Part shown: piece after piece, positions 34,001 to 45,620 of the stretch
Layout: each line of letters begins with the position of its first letter
How positions within the stretch are numbered: position 1 is the first letter of the stretch
Assembly: GCF_020283565.1 (NCBI RefSeq)
Contig: NC_060060.1
Coordinates: forward strand, 14,074,001 to 14,138,000
DNA: 64,000 bases
Source of the DNA: Trifolium pratense
Taxonomy: Eukaryota > Streptophyta > Magnoliopsida > Fabales > Fabaceae
Direction of reading: 5' to 3'
Translations under genes and position numbers: made by a program
Notes under the pieces: generated by a model
Told to the model about the DNA's origin: nothing
Database searches by the model: none
The model's input: only the letters and a program-made list of their open reading frames with translations

Positions 34001-34872
34001 CTAGGGCATAAGACATAACACGTGTTTGGATAAACAGCTTAATTAAACACTTATAACATAACTATTTATCACGTAACTTATAAGTGCTTATATACAAGAT
34101 ATTTCTATTGCAAAAGATAAAATACAGTCAGACGGTTCTGATAGTAAGCTATAAGTTATTTTCATAAGCTATCCTAGTGAACTATGGAACTACGTTGAAA
34201 ACAGCTTATGTAAATTTCATAAGCCGTTTCCAGGAGCTCTCACAGACAATATCACAAATACCTACTCTCTCATTAGATAAGTTCAAATAAGTCAATCCAA
34301 ACAGACCCTAAATACACAACAATAAAATAAAATTAACCAATTCCAATTCAATAGAAAGAAACCAAGTACATAAACATACCTTGTAACCAACAAAAGGGTT
34401 GGAATGTGAGAAAATGGAGGAGTATTATAAGCATGAAAAGCAAAAATACAAAGCCACACTCCATTAGTATACCCTTCAAAAATTTCTTTAGAAACAAAAG
34501 ATTTCAACAAGCTAAGAATTGGAGTAGCTTGCATTTCAACATAAGAACCATTCTTAGAAAACACAAACTCTCTTTCAACTTCTCTTTCTTCTCCATCACA
34601 TTCACCACGGTACACATGCACGCTTCTCATCAACTCTATAAATTTTTCAATTACACCCCAAAAACCAAAAACAACACAAAATCAAAAATTGTTAATAACC
34701 CACCAAAAAAAATCAAATTTTTTTGCAATTAAAAATGAAAAAATTAACATTTGAATTAAAAGTTTGAAAAAAAATTGAAAAAGTGAAAATGGGTAATGAA
34801 TGGTGGGGTTAGGAAGTTACCTGGTTGAATGGTGTTGTTGAAGAGAAGAAGGGTAGTGAGCGAGGAATCCAT
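31038..34872 (-). CDS. RKD: RWP-RK domain transcription factor (RKD type)
   Basis: Minus-strand exons: 34872..34821, 34635..34380, 32896..about 32503, 32262..32048, 31250..31038. The N-terminal part reads MDSSLTTLLLFNNTIQP, then SVHVYRGE and FVFSKNGSYVEMQATPIL. Exon 3 is acidic and Ser-rich, with repeated SELLDDKSGLL-like units, a plausible activation region. Exon 4 is the DNA-binding RWP-RK domain: ITLPDLVKYFDMPIVEASKS, LKKKCREFGIPRWPHRKIKS with the RWPxRK motif. Exon 5 gives a charged coiled-coil-like tail. RKD factors control egg-cell and embryo identity genes in the nucleus; the exact paralogue is not known. Odd: the 3' end of exon 3 has no good GT donor at the place where protein continuity expects it (CAG|GAAAAC), so this junction is unresolved and the allele could be mis-spliced. 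Introns carry MITEs, a local duplication and a large hairpin. Confidence 0.85.
31367..31506. mobile_element. MITE in RKD intron 4
   Basis: Left TAGTGCATGTTTGGATTC and right ATCCAAACACACACTA are inverted matches; the interior pairs AAAATCACGGTGCCGCTGTG with itself. About 140 bp. A related fragment (GGTGCATGTTTGGATTCATA) lies at about 38951. Confidence 0.6.
31430..31912. repeat. RKD intron: 123-bp direct repeats around a copied intron 3
   Basis: A1 (31430-31552) and A2 (31790-31912) are identical over 123 bp. Between them is B1 (31553-31789), which matches B2 (about 32271-32510), that is, RKD intron 3 plus the last few bases of exon 3, with only a handful of changes. Junctions share the short sequence ACTC. 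Both copies lie inside the same gene. Confidence 0.95.
33113..33448. repeat. Near-perfect inverted repeat in RKD intron 2
   Basis: Left arm about 33113-33267 and right arm about 33296-33448 are reverse complements at roughly 150 positions with about ten differences. The loop is about 30 bases (contains TTTTGCCCTCCAGAGGTCGC). The arms include CTTATTGATACCTTCT and CACAAGAG. No transposon-type terminal motif or target duplication was found. In a pre-mRNA it would form a long hairpin. Confidence 0.9.
34019..34307. mobile_element. MITE in RKD intron 2
   Basis: Left CACGTGTTTGGATAAACAGC; right, inverted, GGGTCTGTTTGGATTGACTT. The interior is rich in AAGCTTATAA-type motifs (TAAGCTATAAGTTATTTTCA). 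Same broad family as 56194-56393. Confidence 0.6.
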
Positions 34873-36196
34873 GAAATGGAGAAGAAGAAGAAAGCATGAA
34901 TGTGATGATGAAATTGGATGAAAAAAGGGAAAAAAGAAGAAGCAAAAAACGAGCTTTTAAGTGTAAGTTTGCATGATCTTCCGCTTTTTTCGTTTCTTTT
35001 CGGATCAGTTATTGTACTTTAGTCCTTTTCCTTCTTTCACTTGCTTACTTCACCTTTTTTTGCAAATTTATTTTCTTTCAAAAATTATTTTTTGTGTGTA
35101 TTGGTATCTATGTTTATCTTTTATCATAAATTTGAAGTGAAATATATTAAATTGGAATTGACCGAAAAAAAGTAACAATGTTTGTTGAAAAGTTTTTCAT
35201 TAAATATTTGAATTCGAATTCTTTCGAACAATTTTTCTTAAGAAGAGCTCAGGTAAAGTGTTTGAATTGAATCACTTGTTGGTTTAATGGTGTTGACAAG
35301 ATTGTCTAACTTTGTCGATGTTGTTATAGTTTAATAGTTTGAATGGAAGAATATTTTATGTGAAGTTTTGAGTTCACACCCTGATCATCACAATTTATTT
35401 TCATATACATTTTATTTGAGTATGTATTGATCACTAAGGCAATAACAAACAAGGAAAGGAAACAAATTGTCTAACTTTGTGTTATTTACATTTCTTCGTT
35501 GTGTCTCTTCATTCTAAACATTTTTCACTAATTTGGATCACTTCCTGTAGTTTGTGTTCAGCCCTTTGTTATTTTCTTAATTCAATGGTTGTTGATTCAC
35601 AAAGGAAAAAAAAATGATTCATATCCATTTTATTACAATTTGACCTAAATGGATCGTATTTTTTTGAGCTAAATGGATTGTAAATTTTTTTTAATAGTCT
35701 AGCAGCTATAAATTTCACTCATAAGTTGAATAAGTAGGGTGTCCGGGTTCGAATCCCGACCCATACATATAAAATGTGATGTCTCAATCGACTGAGCTAA
35801 GCTCACGAGTAATGTAAATCGACATCGTACGAAAAATTTAATTAAAATTTACTTTAACCATTTACATTAAATTAAAATTACTTAGTAGTAGTAGGAGTAC
35901 TACATTGCATTTAATAAGTTGGTTTGCATTGGACTATAAAATGTTGACCGTCAGTTTAAAGTCAGGAGTACCATTCTTCAAAGCCAATAAATTCGTTTTC
36001 AAAAACCAAAATTCACACCATGTTCCACAATAAAATATTCATTTCACCATTTTACATAAATAAATGGAATATAACATGTACCGTTATATTTGTAAATTAT
36101 TATTGAATTTAATTTATATGTATAGTTAATGTAAACTTATTTTACACATTTGGCCAATAATATAACAACGCACAACGTATATTGTGTTTAAAAATA
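34873..36196. other. Intergenic between RKD and the PPR pseudogene
   Basis: The first ~150 bp are the purine-rich 5' UTR/promoter side of RKD (GAAGAAGAAG runs on the plus strand). The rest is AT-rich, with a SINE at 35685-35808 and a SINE-like degenerate sequence at about 35270-35395. No gene. Confidence 0.5.
35685..35808 (-). mobile_element. tRNA-derived SINE, minus strand
   Basis: The minus strand reads GTGAGCTTAGCTCAGTCGAT (box A), then GGGATTCGAACCCGGACACC (box B), CTGCTAGACTATT and an A tail. This is a common legume SINE type. A weak flanking pair ATTGTAAAT/AATGTAAAT (35677, 35811) may be the target duplication. It is not a tRNA gene: the acceptor and anticodon arms do not pair. Confidence 0.75.
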
Positions 36197-36320
36197 CTCC
36201 TCTGTCTCAAAATATAAATAAAAATTGGTCAACAAAAGTCGATGTATTTGGTCCAAATCTTTAACCAAATATATCAAGTTTTTTTGACCCACTTTTACTT
36301 ATATTTTGGGACGAAGGGAG
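36197..36320. mobile_element. Stowaway MITE
   Basis: 124 bp between TA dinucleotides. Left CTCCTCTGTCTCAAAATATA and inverted right CTCCCTTCGTCCCAAAATAT. Same core as 11040-11162. It lies about 80 bp left of the PPR pseudogene homology block. Confidence 0.85.
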
Positions 36321-36399
36321 TATATGATATGTCACATTCATTAAATAATGTACAACACATTATTTGATGAATGTGTAAAAAAACTTTACACGTACATCG

Positions 36400-38722
36400 C
36401 ATACAAATTAAACTCATTAGAAGAGATGAGCAGTGTCTTATTATTGGAATGATTGGGCGTGCACTTTCCGAAGCAAGCAAATTGCACACTGAGCTTGAAC
36501 CATTTTTGTTGTCACTAGCAAAGAAATCAAAACCCATAACACTAAAACAATGCAATCAAATCCATGCAAAACTAATAATCACCCAATGCATTTCACAAAC
36601 TCATTTAGCCAACACCCTTTTGAGTTTCTACTCAAAATCTTCAAACTTTCACCATGCCCACCAACTGTTCGACAAAATGCCTCACAGAAATATTGTCACT
36701 TGGACGACGTTAATTTCATCGCATCTCAAATATGGGTCGGTACCAAAAGCCTTCGAGATGTTCAATTACATGTGTGCATTGGATGAGAGACCTAATGAGT
36801 ATACTTTCTCTGTTTTGCTTCGAGCTTGTTCGAGTCGTGAGTTTTGGAATGTGGGTTTGCAGATTCATGGCTTGGTTGTTCGGTGTGGCCTTGAAAGAGA
36901 CAGATTTTCCTGGAGCTCTCTTGTGTATATGTACTTTAAAGGTGGCAATAACATAAGGGATGCGTGGCGTGTTTTTGATGAATTGTTGGAGAGGGATGCT
37001 GTTGCTTGGAATGTTATGATTTCTGGGTTTGCTTAAGTTGGTGACTTTTGCATGGTGCAAAGGTTGTTTTCTGAAATGTCGGAAGTACAAGGGTTGAAGC
37101 CAGATAATAGTACCTTTGTTAGTTTACTCAAGTGTTGTTCTTTGTTGCAAGAGTTAAAGCAAATTCATGGGCTTTTGTACAAGTTTGGTGCTGAAGTTGA
37201 TGTTGTAGTTGAGAGTGCTATGGTTGACTTGTATGCTAAATGTGGGGATGTGAGTTCTTGCACGAAGATTTTTGATTCCATGGAGGAGAAGGATAATTTT
37301 GTTTGGAGTTCAATGATTTCAGGCTATACCATGAATAATAGAGGAGAGGAAGCTGTGCATTTTTTCAAGGATATGTGTAGAGAAAGGATGAAACTTGATC
37401 AGCATGTGTTATCTAGTACTTTGAAAGCTTGTGTTGAAATAGAGGACTTGAACACTAGTGTTCAAGTGCATGGCCTAATGATAAAAAACGGGCATCAGAA
37501 TGATTGTTTTATAGCCAGTGTGTTGTTGACTCTCTATGCCCATTTTGGTGAACTAGGGGACGTGGAAAAGTTGTTTGGAAGGATTGAAGAAAAAGATATT
37601 GTAGCATGGAACTCTATGATCTTGGCTCGAGCTCGGCCAGATCAGGGATCTATTCGTTCTATGCAACTATTGCAAGAGCTTCGCCGAACAACCTTTTTGC
37701 AAATTGGGGGTGCCACTCTGGTTGCTGTTTTGAAGTCTTGTGAGAATGAATCGGATTTACCTGCAGGTAGACAAATCCATTCACTTATAGTGAAATCAAG
37801 TGTGTGTCGTCATACTTTGGTTGGAAATGCATTAGTGCACATGTACTCTGAGTGTAGACAAATTTGAATTAGTGATGCATTTAAAGCTTATGTTGACATT
37901 GTATGGAAAGATGATAGTTCATGGAGTTCTATTATTGGAACTTACAAGCAAAACGGAATGGAATTCGAAGCTTTAGAGTTATGTAAAGACATGTTGGCTG
38001 AAGGAATCAATTTTACAAGTTATAGTCTTCCACTCTGTGTTTCAGCTTGCTCTCAACTTTCAGCTATATGTGAGGGTAAACAACTCCATGTTTTTGCTAT
38101 CAATTCTGGTTACAACCGCGATGTCTATGTTGGGAGTTCCATTATAGATATGTACGCTAAATGTGGGAACATGAAGGAGTCGGAGAAAGTTTTCGGCGAA
38201 CAATTAGAGCCAAATGAAGTAATTTTTAATGCCATGATCTGTGGATATGCACATCATGGAAAAGCACGAGAAGCCATAGAAGTATTCAGTAAGTTAGAGA
38301 AGAATGGTGTGGCACCCAATCATGTAACTTTCTTAGCTTTGATGTCAGCTTGTAGCCATGCAGGGTGTGTAGAAGAAACTTTGCATTTGTGTAAATTGAT
38401 GATTTCGTGTCTGGTTGATGCGTATGGTCGGGCGGGAAGGTTGGAGGAAGCTTACCAGATAGTGCAAAAAGATGGAAGTGAATCTGCATGGAGATCATTA
38501 CTTGGCGCTTGTAGAAATCATAATAACACAAAAATTGGAGAAAAATCTGCAATGAAGATTATAGAATTAAATCCTAGTGATCATGCTCCATATATTCTTC
38601 TTTCAAACATCTACATTGGAGAGGGAAAATGGGAAGACGCTCTTAAATGTAGGGAGAAAATGGCTAAGATTTATGTGAAGAAAGATCTAGGAAGTAGTTT
38701 GTTGATTTGAGGATCATTGGGA
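36400..38722 (+). pseudogene. PPR protein pseudogene, near-identical to 51075-53427
   Basis: Matches the intact PPR gene from its leader (CATACAAATTAAACTCATTA) to ten bases past the stop. The equivalent start codon is at 36449. Three lesions are visible: a CAA-to-TAA change gives a stop at 37034-37036; a 6-base insertion in ATTTGAATT creates a TGA at 37865-37867; 36 bases (12 codons, part of a late PPR unit) are missing at about 38404. Only scattered other substitutions separate it from the intact copy, so the duplication is recent. Flanks differ completely on both sides. Unlikely to give a full protein. Confidence 0.95.
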
Positions 38723-40659
38723 CTCAATAAGGGGTCTGCTTGTGTGTGCTTTATTTTGGAAGGCATTAAAACAAAGTTTCTGATGCTTTGTCATTTGTTT
38801 ATACACTTTGGCAGATGACTCTGATCACAAATTCTCAACATTCTTGTCCTACAACATGCTGAGTGACTCATAAAAGATTCAATGGAATACAATAAATAAC
38901 TATTAACTGTCCTCTTGCTGTGTATTGGACTGATTAACCAACCAGTGCCTTGGTGCATGTTTGGATTCATATTGAGTTTGGCGAAATAGCGGTGGCTCAC
39001 ACCAGCAATTCAAACATATCCTTATTTATTTGTTGCATGAAGGAGCACAATCTGAGACGTTTATAAGTATGGTGATGTCAGAAGATGTTACCATTTTGGG
39101 AGATGTCACTCATCACTGTGGGACTATGAATTTGGACTACAGGTGTAACATTAAATAAATTCAATGATCGACATTTGAGGAGTGTATGTTGCTACTTAAC
39201 TGTAGTGGGAAAGAAAACTCTTTGCATAAAAGGGTCTATAGGATGCTGGTCTACTTGCTGAGATATATTATATGCTGCTGAAATCTCTTTTGAAGAGGGA
39301 AACACATGTTCTCTATTAATTTTGTTTCACTCTTGGTTGGTTCAAAATAACTAGGTCTTAGATTCATAATTAGTTTTTGTGTGAAGCATTATTTTGGTAT
39401 ACGAAATTGTAAAGATTGGATAAACTAATTCTTATTAAGTAACATTCATCAAAACTAATGAAAGACTTGCATGTTGCCTTGAATTCTCACCTGTATACAT
39501 CAAGAGATTCAAGACAAAACATAATTTATTTTTTTAATTGTGGTGCTAAATTTGAAAATTTGACTAATTGAATAATGTTCTTTAACTTAAGGGCCTAAAT
39601 CTTCATTTCACATTTTAGTCAACCACTGCAAAATTATTTAAGGAAAATGCCTCTCTCTGAAGAGAGTCTATAAATATTGAAAGTATCTAGAACAGCAAAA
39701 TGTAAATATCATTCTAGGGGGCTAAAAAACCAGTGTATTTTCAAGAACAAAAATGTAAATCCCTGTTGAGATAACACAAGAGGCATTGTCCTTTGTTCCA
39801 GAGCTAGGAGCAGGAACCAAAGAATTAAAAATCCAGAACCCACATAATCCCCAAGATATCAGACTGAATAGAACCTCGGTTGAAAATAGCATTGTTGTTG
39901 ATGCTGGATGTGTTGCAAGTGGTACAACAGATTGGGGGTTGGCCTGTTAGATGGCGCCGCGGCAGTGAAAATGTCAGCATGCCAATTTGACGCCATTGAA
40001 CCCAAGCCTGTGGTTGCCGAAGCATTGGGGAGTCAGATGAGTTTGCATTGCAACTAGCTCTGAATAATGATACACAGAAGGTGTCTATAGCAACTGTTGC
40101 GGCTGCTGTTGTCAGCTGTCTTAACTTAAATGTTGTATTTCTGCCATTAATGATTGAACCTATTTTCTTAGTTTGCAAGATGTTGATGTCTCGGACTATG
40201 ATTTGTTTTTGTTTGTCATGTTTGGAGAAGCTTGAATGTTGTATCTCATAATCTAGCATGAAAAAAATCTGCAGATATTCAAATATACATAATCTAGTAT
40301 CATATTCATATGAAAGAAGAATATGATACTCCAGTAAAAAGAAGTAATATGATACAAATTACTCAGATATACACCTTATATGTGTAGAAAATTGAGAAAC
40401 TGCATATTTTCAATCTAACACATATTATCAGTTAATGAAACTTGGTGTAAATAGTATCCAATTATCCATCCAAAAAGTGTTATTTAAATAGCATGCAACT
40501 TTTAATGAAAATATCCATATGAAAACTTGAAATGGTTAAAGAAATGAATTAGCTTCTGCTAACTACCACCAAATATAAAGGCACATAACAAACATATTTA
40601 CAATGTCAACTATAAAATCTTACTACCAACCATGAAAAGTTCAAAGTGGACCCCAGTTT
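38723..40659. other. Intergenic, unassigned
   Basis: No gene recognised. A MITE fragment lies near 38950-39015 (GGTGCATGTTTGGATTCATA). 39825-40259 stays open on the minus strand for 144 codons and is GC-richer than its surroundings, but shows no domain and could be a spurious frame or an old captured exon. 40285-40330 contains a short inverted repeat (ATCATATTCATATGAAAGAAGAATATGAT). Confidence 0.4.
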
Positions 40660-41344
40660 CTTGAAATGGTAGAAGACACCAGAGCTGCTTTGTTTTGCTA
40701 CAGAATCCGGAAAGATTACAAAACTTAGAAGCATTTTCGATATAAATCCCAAAACGAGTTACACAACAACTTATAACAAAAACATGATATTAGTCCCACA
40801 TTGGTTAAGCGCATCAAAACATAAATGTTTATATATCTAAACCTGAACACAAAAGAGCACGACCTTACTTGAACAGGATCTGTTCTATAGGATCGTACTA
40901 CTGTGTTCTTGATTTCTAAGGAGACAGGAACATACGTCTGGTGGATGAATTATGACTGTGTGATTAGAGCGTGATTAATGGTGAGGATGATCTCTAAGTT
41001 ATAGGCATCATCTTTGACTGTAGAGGATCGTTCTCGGCCAGTTCTACTGACCGGGATGGTCACACGGTTGTCTGACAGACTCAAAAACCTTTTTTTTTAT
41101 GATAAACTCAAAAACATCAACTACAACTTTGCAAATAATTTTATGACAAAAACACCCGAACAAAACAGAACACGGGAGATTCTTCTACCAAAAAAAACAT
41201 AACATGGAAGATTCTCATTGTTTGTGCTTTATGATGTTCAAGACAACAAGCTTTAAAGGCAGTGTCTAGCTATTGATTAACATTAAAAATTAGTCATTCA
41301 GACATACCGTGAAAAGTTAACAGAAAAATGATGAAGACATACAT

Positions 41345-42760
41345 ACCTTCTCACTCAGTTGAGTCTAAAAGGTCGTTATAGTTTAGATTTCCATCTAGTG
41401 TAGGAGTCAATCTGATTATCTGATTCTGAATCACTGATAACTTCAAATTTATTCTGAAATAGAGAAAAAATTATATTCAGTATCAAGAAAAGGATGTCCA
41501 TATCATTGTACATATGATGACACTTGAACTATGAAACACTTATTTCGGGGATGTGCCAGGCCCGTACTATAGGGAAAGGTATCGGAGACACGTGCGACTT
41601 TATGTCCAACTTACTATCAAGAAGCCTCTCGTACAAAAACAAATTTAACATCATGTGAACCGTAGGTTCATGTATCAAACATTAAACTGATAAGAACATA
41701 TACTACGCTTGAAGTTACTGTTCTTGAAATGGTAGCACTAACACCACGACATCTGCTTTGTTATTTTACAAAATCTGGAAAGATTATGAGACTAAAGAAG
41801 CAATTTAATTTACATAAATAAACCCAAAAGCGAGATTTACAAAACAACTTACAACAGAAATATAATGTTAGTCCTACATCGGTGAAGCACAGAAAAATTT
41901 AAGCATTTATATAACAATAGTTTACAGCACCGTGTCGACCTTACTAGAAGCACACCGTAGTTAATTTTGTATAAGAATAGCATTCATGGATGCTTTTAGT
42001 AACTTCTTTCCTTCATCGGCATCATTGCACAAAGTGGAAACTTATAAACCAAAGCTGAGAAAGTTCAGGCAAGGGAAATATAAGTGTTACTATTGCTAGG
42101 AATTGAATATGAATATAGTAAGGTAAAATGGTAGAATTCTAAATGCCAAAGGTAGAGGATATTCTACTATCTTGAAATCTAAAACCAATATACATAGCAT
42201 AATGATAAGAAAAATAAGTCTGATAATTCACAGCTAAAGCCAACCAAATATCTGGATGACAGCCAATACAAGTTATAATTCAACCTCCCTATGTTTTGTG
42301 TGCTGCCAACCAAATACAAGATACTGTTTTAATGTGACTCAACAGGCCTAAGACACCAAACTGCGGAAGGATGAGTCGAGGATTAGCTGATGACTATATA
42401 AATCCTGACCTGAAGCTAATCTAACACCTTCTTTTCTTCCAATAATTAGCTAATCTAACACCTTTATACAACCCAGTATGGCAGTATCCCGTAACATTCA
42501 TTTATAAAATGACATATATCAGATTGCTTTGCACTTAGTGGATATTCAACCTCATATCTTCTCACAAAATACTATTATAAAACCCATATCAAAGAATTAT
42601 TTCTGTACCTTATCCATAAGCAGGGAAATAGCCAGCATCGGAATGAGCTAAACGATCTATTCAATCTTTTGTCGTAAGTAAATCTTTACAAACCTCACCA
42701 TTTTCTTGATCAAAATATACCATGGCTATAACATACAAAAGAATCCTGTTGAACACAACA
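41345..42760 (-). pseudogene. Rab escort protein pseudogene (exon fragments 2, 4, 5, 7, 8)
   Basis: Collinear pieces of the gene at 45621-50814 on the same strand: exon 2-like (about 42653-42757), exon 4-like (42607-42650), start of exon 5 (about 42371-42490, with a ~30-bp internal duplication around TAGCTAATCTAACACCTT), exon 7-like (about 41945-42055, internally deleted) and exon 8-like (about 41363-41457, with an inserted TGATTATCTGATTCTGAA). Exons 1, 3, 6 and 9 were not found. Intron sequence next to the exons also matches, so this was a genomic duplication. Not functional. Confidence 0.85.
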
Positions 42761-43204
42761 TGGCTTTGCCAGAGTGTGATTAACGGCAAAGATGATTTCC
42801 ATGTTGTAAGAATCGTCTTCGGCAGTAGATGATCGTTCTCAGACAGTTCTGCTGATTGGGATGGTTGCACGGTTGTCTGACAAACTCAAAAACCATTTTT
42901 TGATCAATTTTAAAAACCATTTTTGATCAATTTTTTTGCGACAAATCTGAAACAGCTAGTACAACACTTGAAATATTTTATGACAAAAAAGACACCTGAA
43001 AAGGAAACATGGAACCTTCTTGTTCGTTGTGCTGTACGGTGTTCATGTGGTTTGTAAAATTTGGAATGGACTGGAAACAATAAGTGGAGCTAAGTTGGCT
43101 TCCCTCTCCCAATGATAACTTCCTCGTTTTCCTTCTTCAGAAGCATAAGAGTAGAATAGAGAATCATGCACCACATCAAAATCATAATGCATTATGCCTT
43201 CCGG

Positions 43205-43400
43205 TGGAAGGAGGAAACGGCATAAGATATAAATAACCGGCAATCAGAGAACCAAATTCACAAAAGTTTAAGATGTAATCAAAATCTACCATGGCTATAC
43301 AGGAATCCTGTCGAAGACAAAGAGGCTTAACCTTAGTGCTATGCATACACTATAAACAATTAGGCTTAACATATTTCATTCAGAAATGCCGATGAAAGAT
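43205..43400 (-). pseudogene. Second Rab escort protein fragment
   Basis: 43208-43250 resembles exon 4 (ATAACCGGCAATCAGAGAAC against ATAACCGGCATTCGGAGAAC). 43268-43400 resembles the exon 2/intron 1 border region of the intact gene (AAAATCTACCATGGCTATA, GAATCCTGTCGAAGACAAAG, then TATGCATACACTATAAACA). Exon 3 is missing between them. Confidence 0.75.
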
Positions 43401-44215
43401 GAAAACGAGACTAAGCACTGCCGAACAACTCAAGAATTCAAACATTTTATTCAATCATCAGATTTCACTTAGAGTATAAAAAACAACTGCTTCAGTGGGA
43501 GGGAGAAAACTAATAGACTTTACACACTATTCAGTCACAGCCTAAAATTTCAGATAACAAATCATTATCATCCATAAATCAATTCAACAATGGTTTATCA
43601 AATGCATTAGCTTCTGCTAACCATCACTAATTATAAAAGCACTTGTAAAACTATTTGATAATGTAGATATTAGCCAGAGCTGTTTTGTTTTTTAGTAACA
43701 AAATTTAGAAAGATTACTAGATTAAGACTAAAGAAGCATATTTTTTTTACATAAATAAAACCAAAAGCGAGAGTTACAAAACAACTTACAACAGAAACAT
43801 GATGTTAGTCCCACATCGTTAAAGCCCATAAAAATTTAAGCATTTATATATACATAGATAACAACAATAAGCACGACCTTACTTGAACAGGATTTGTTCT
43901 ATAGGATCGTACTACTGTGTCCTTGATTTCTGAGGAGATAGGAACAAACGTCTGGTGGATGAATCATGACCGGGTGATCAGAGCGTGATTAACGGCTATG
44001 ATGATCTGCATCTTGTGCTCATCATCCGCAGCTGTAGATGATCGTTCTCAGCCAGTGTAAAACTGGCTGGGGTGGTCACAAGGTGTTCTGACAGACTTAC
44101 AAAATCCTTTTTTGGTTTTTTTTTTGCATCAAACCCAAAACAAATTTTCGATTTTTCTATAACTTTGAATATTTTTTTATGACAAAAGACACCCATAAAT
44201 AGAAAAGGAAAAAAG

Positions 44216-45620
44216 TTGAAGTAGGATTGTTTACCTTGTTTTTTTGCTTTATAAAGAGGAGAAGGAAGCTTCTGTTTTTATGCTATGTGGTGTTCAATGT
44301 GGTTTGCTCGGTTTCCTTCTTCATCTACTCATCACAATGCAGTACAATTTTCAGTGGAAAAACGAAACGTTTAAGTGCTTTTGCTTCTTTTTTTTCATTC
44401 TTACTTTGGTTTGTGGAGTTGCCACGTAACTATGTTCAAGGGTGATAATGGACTGCAACATTGTGTGATTGTGACACGTTTTCGATCATTATAAGTAGAA
44501 TTCTTAGTGTGATGGGCATACACTCTTTTATATTTGTAGGATTTTGGATTGTGTTAAAAAGATATTGAATTTACCAACATACTGTACTTGATAATAACAG
44601 AAGAGATAAGAATCTCATAATGTGGCAAAAAAAAATGTTTTTTCGAACAAGGGCAAAAAACAATGTTTGAATCCTTCTAACTAGAAGAAGAGGTGTACAA
44701 ATAGTGTCAATATCTCAAATAAGATTACATCTAATTGAACAACCTATTCATTACAGCAATAAATAAACATTTCAGTTACATTGGGCAAAAGGTGTCAAGC
44801 AGCGAACTTGGATTATTCAAATGTCAATATATCATCTCGAGTAGTTGCCGAGATTTGAGTTTGTTCAATTTACTAACCATCTATTTGTTATTCGTTTATG
44901 AAAGAGATACACACAAGCAGAAGAATAATAAAATCTACTTATAAAAGTGAGTACCACTAATATTCATTTGCGTCTATTTTTCTCTTAAATTGACAACAAA
45001 TGTAGGATAAAAAATGGAGCAAACTTAACATTGTACATTTGTACTTTACATAGATTATATTAATGGATATTATTTGCTTTTGCATCAATCTTATACTTAT
45101 CGATGTTATCATCTAATTTTGACCGTTGTACAGAAATTGATACGACTAAAAGTACATTTTATCCGTTTGTGGCATAACAAAAAGTACATTTGATTCAGTC
45201 TATTAAGACAATAAAATTTTTCCCCAAGTGTGTTTGTACTTTGTACAACCTACAATGTTTCAGGTCTTCAGTTTGGATACTGTTGCAACGTATTCAAACA
45301 AGTCATAACAGCATACAGACTATTGTGCAACTAAATCGTTTTCAAATACAAACTAAACTACAGATCATGGAGTAGCGATTCGTTCAACAAACGCTCCTAA
45401 GTGCATATACAGACCTCAATCATTATCAGTATGATTCACAAGAAATTTCATAATTAACAACTGCTTTGAACCTGCCTCAACAATTTTTCTGGGATCGTAA
45501 TCATTCACCTCAACAATTTATATCTTCAATTTGCCTGGGCATGTGCATATAATATACAACTTCATTTTTCCAAGATCTTGAGAGTAGGAGTTCTCACTTG
45601 AAATGCGCAAAGCAATTTTA
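44216..45620. other. Intergenic downstream of Rab escort protein gene
   Basis: AT-rich, with no gene or repeat family recognised. Short open frames in the 44230-44945 and 45190-45375 parts have no protein-like features. The 3' UTR of the Rab escort protein gene should end somewhere near its right end. Confidence 0.5.

Larger units (their letters stand above)
40660..44215. repeat. Four diverged copies of an unknown ~0.25-0.55 kb unit
   Basis: Copies at about 40660-41200, 41725-41960 (first part only), 42770-43040 (last part only) and 43660-44215. Shared landmarks are ACAACTTATAACA..., TTAGTCCCACAT, CTTACTTGAACAGGAT, TATAGGATCGTACTACTGTG, GTCTGGTGGATGAAT, GTGATTAA and GATCGTTCTC. No long frame or target duplication is shared, and no known element was recognised. 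Copies are interleaved with broken Rab escort protein exons. Confidence 0.7.

Noticed and set aside
35685..35808. tRNA-like sequence with good box A and box B
   Set aside because: No acceptor-stem or anticodon-arm pairing, a body longer than a tRNA and an A tail; it is a SINE.
36716..37090. Minus-strand frame inside the PPR pseudogene
   Set aside because: Antisense shadow of the PPR coding sequence; the same shadow occurs in the intact copy at 51391-51765.
39825..40259. 144-codon minus-strand frame
   Set aside because: Longest orphan frame in the region, but no domain, no nearby exons and overlapping frames on the other strand; kept only as a note.
42661..42870. Short frame resembling a REP peptide
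   Set aside because: It is the decayed exon 2 copy fused by chance with the unknown repeat unit.
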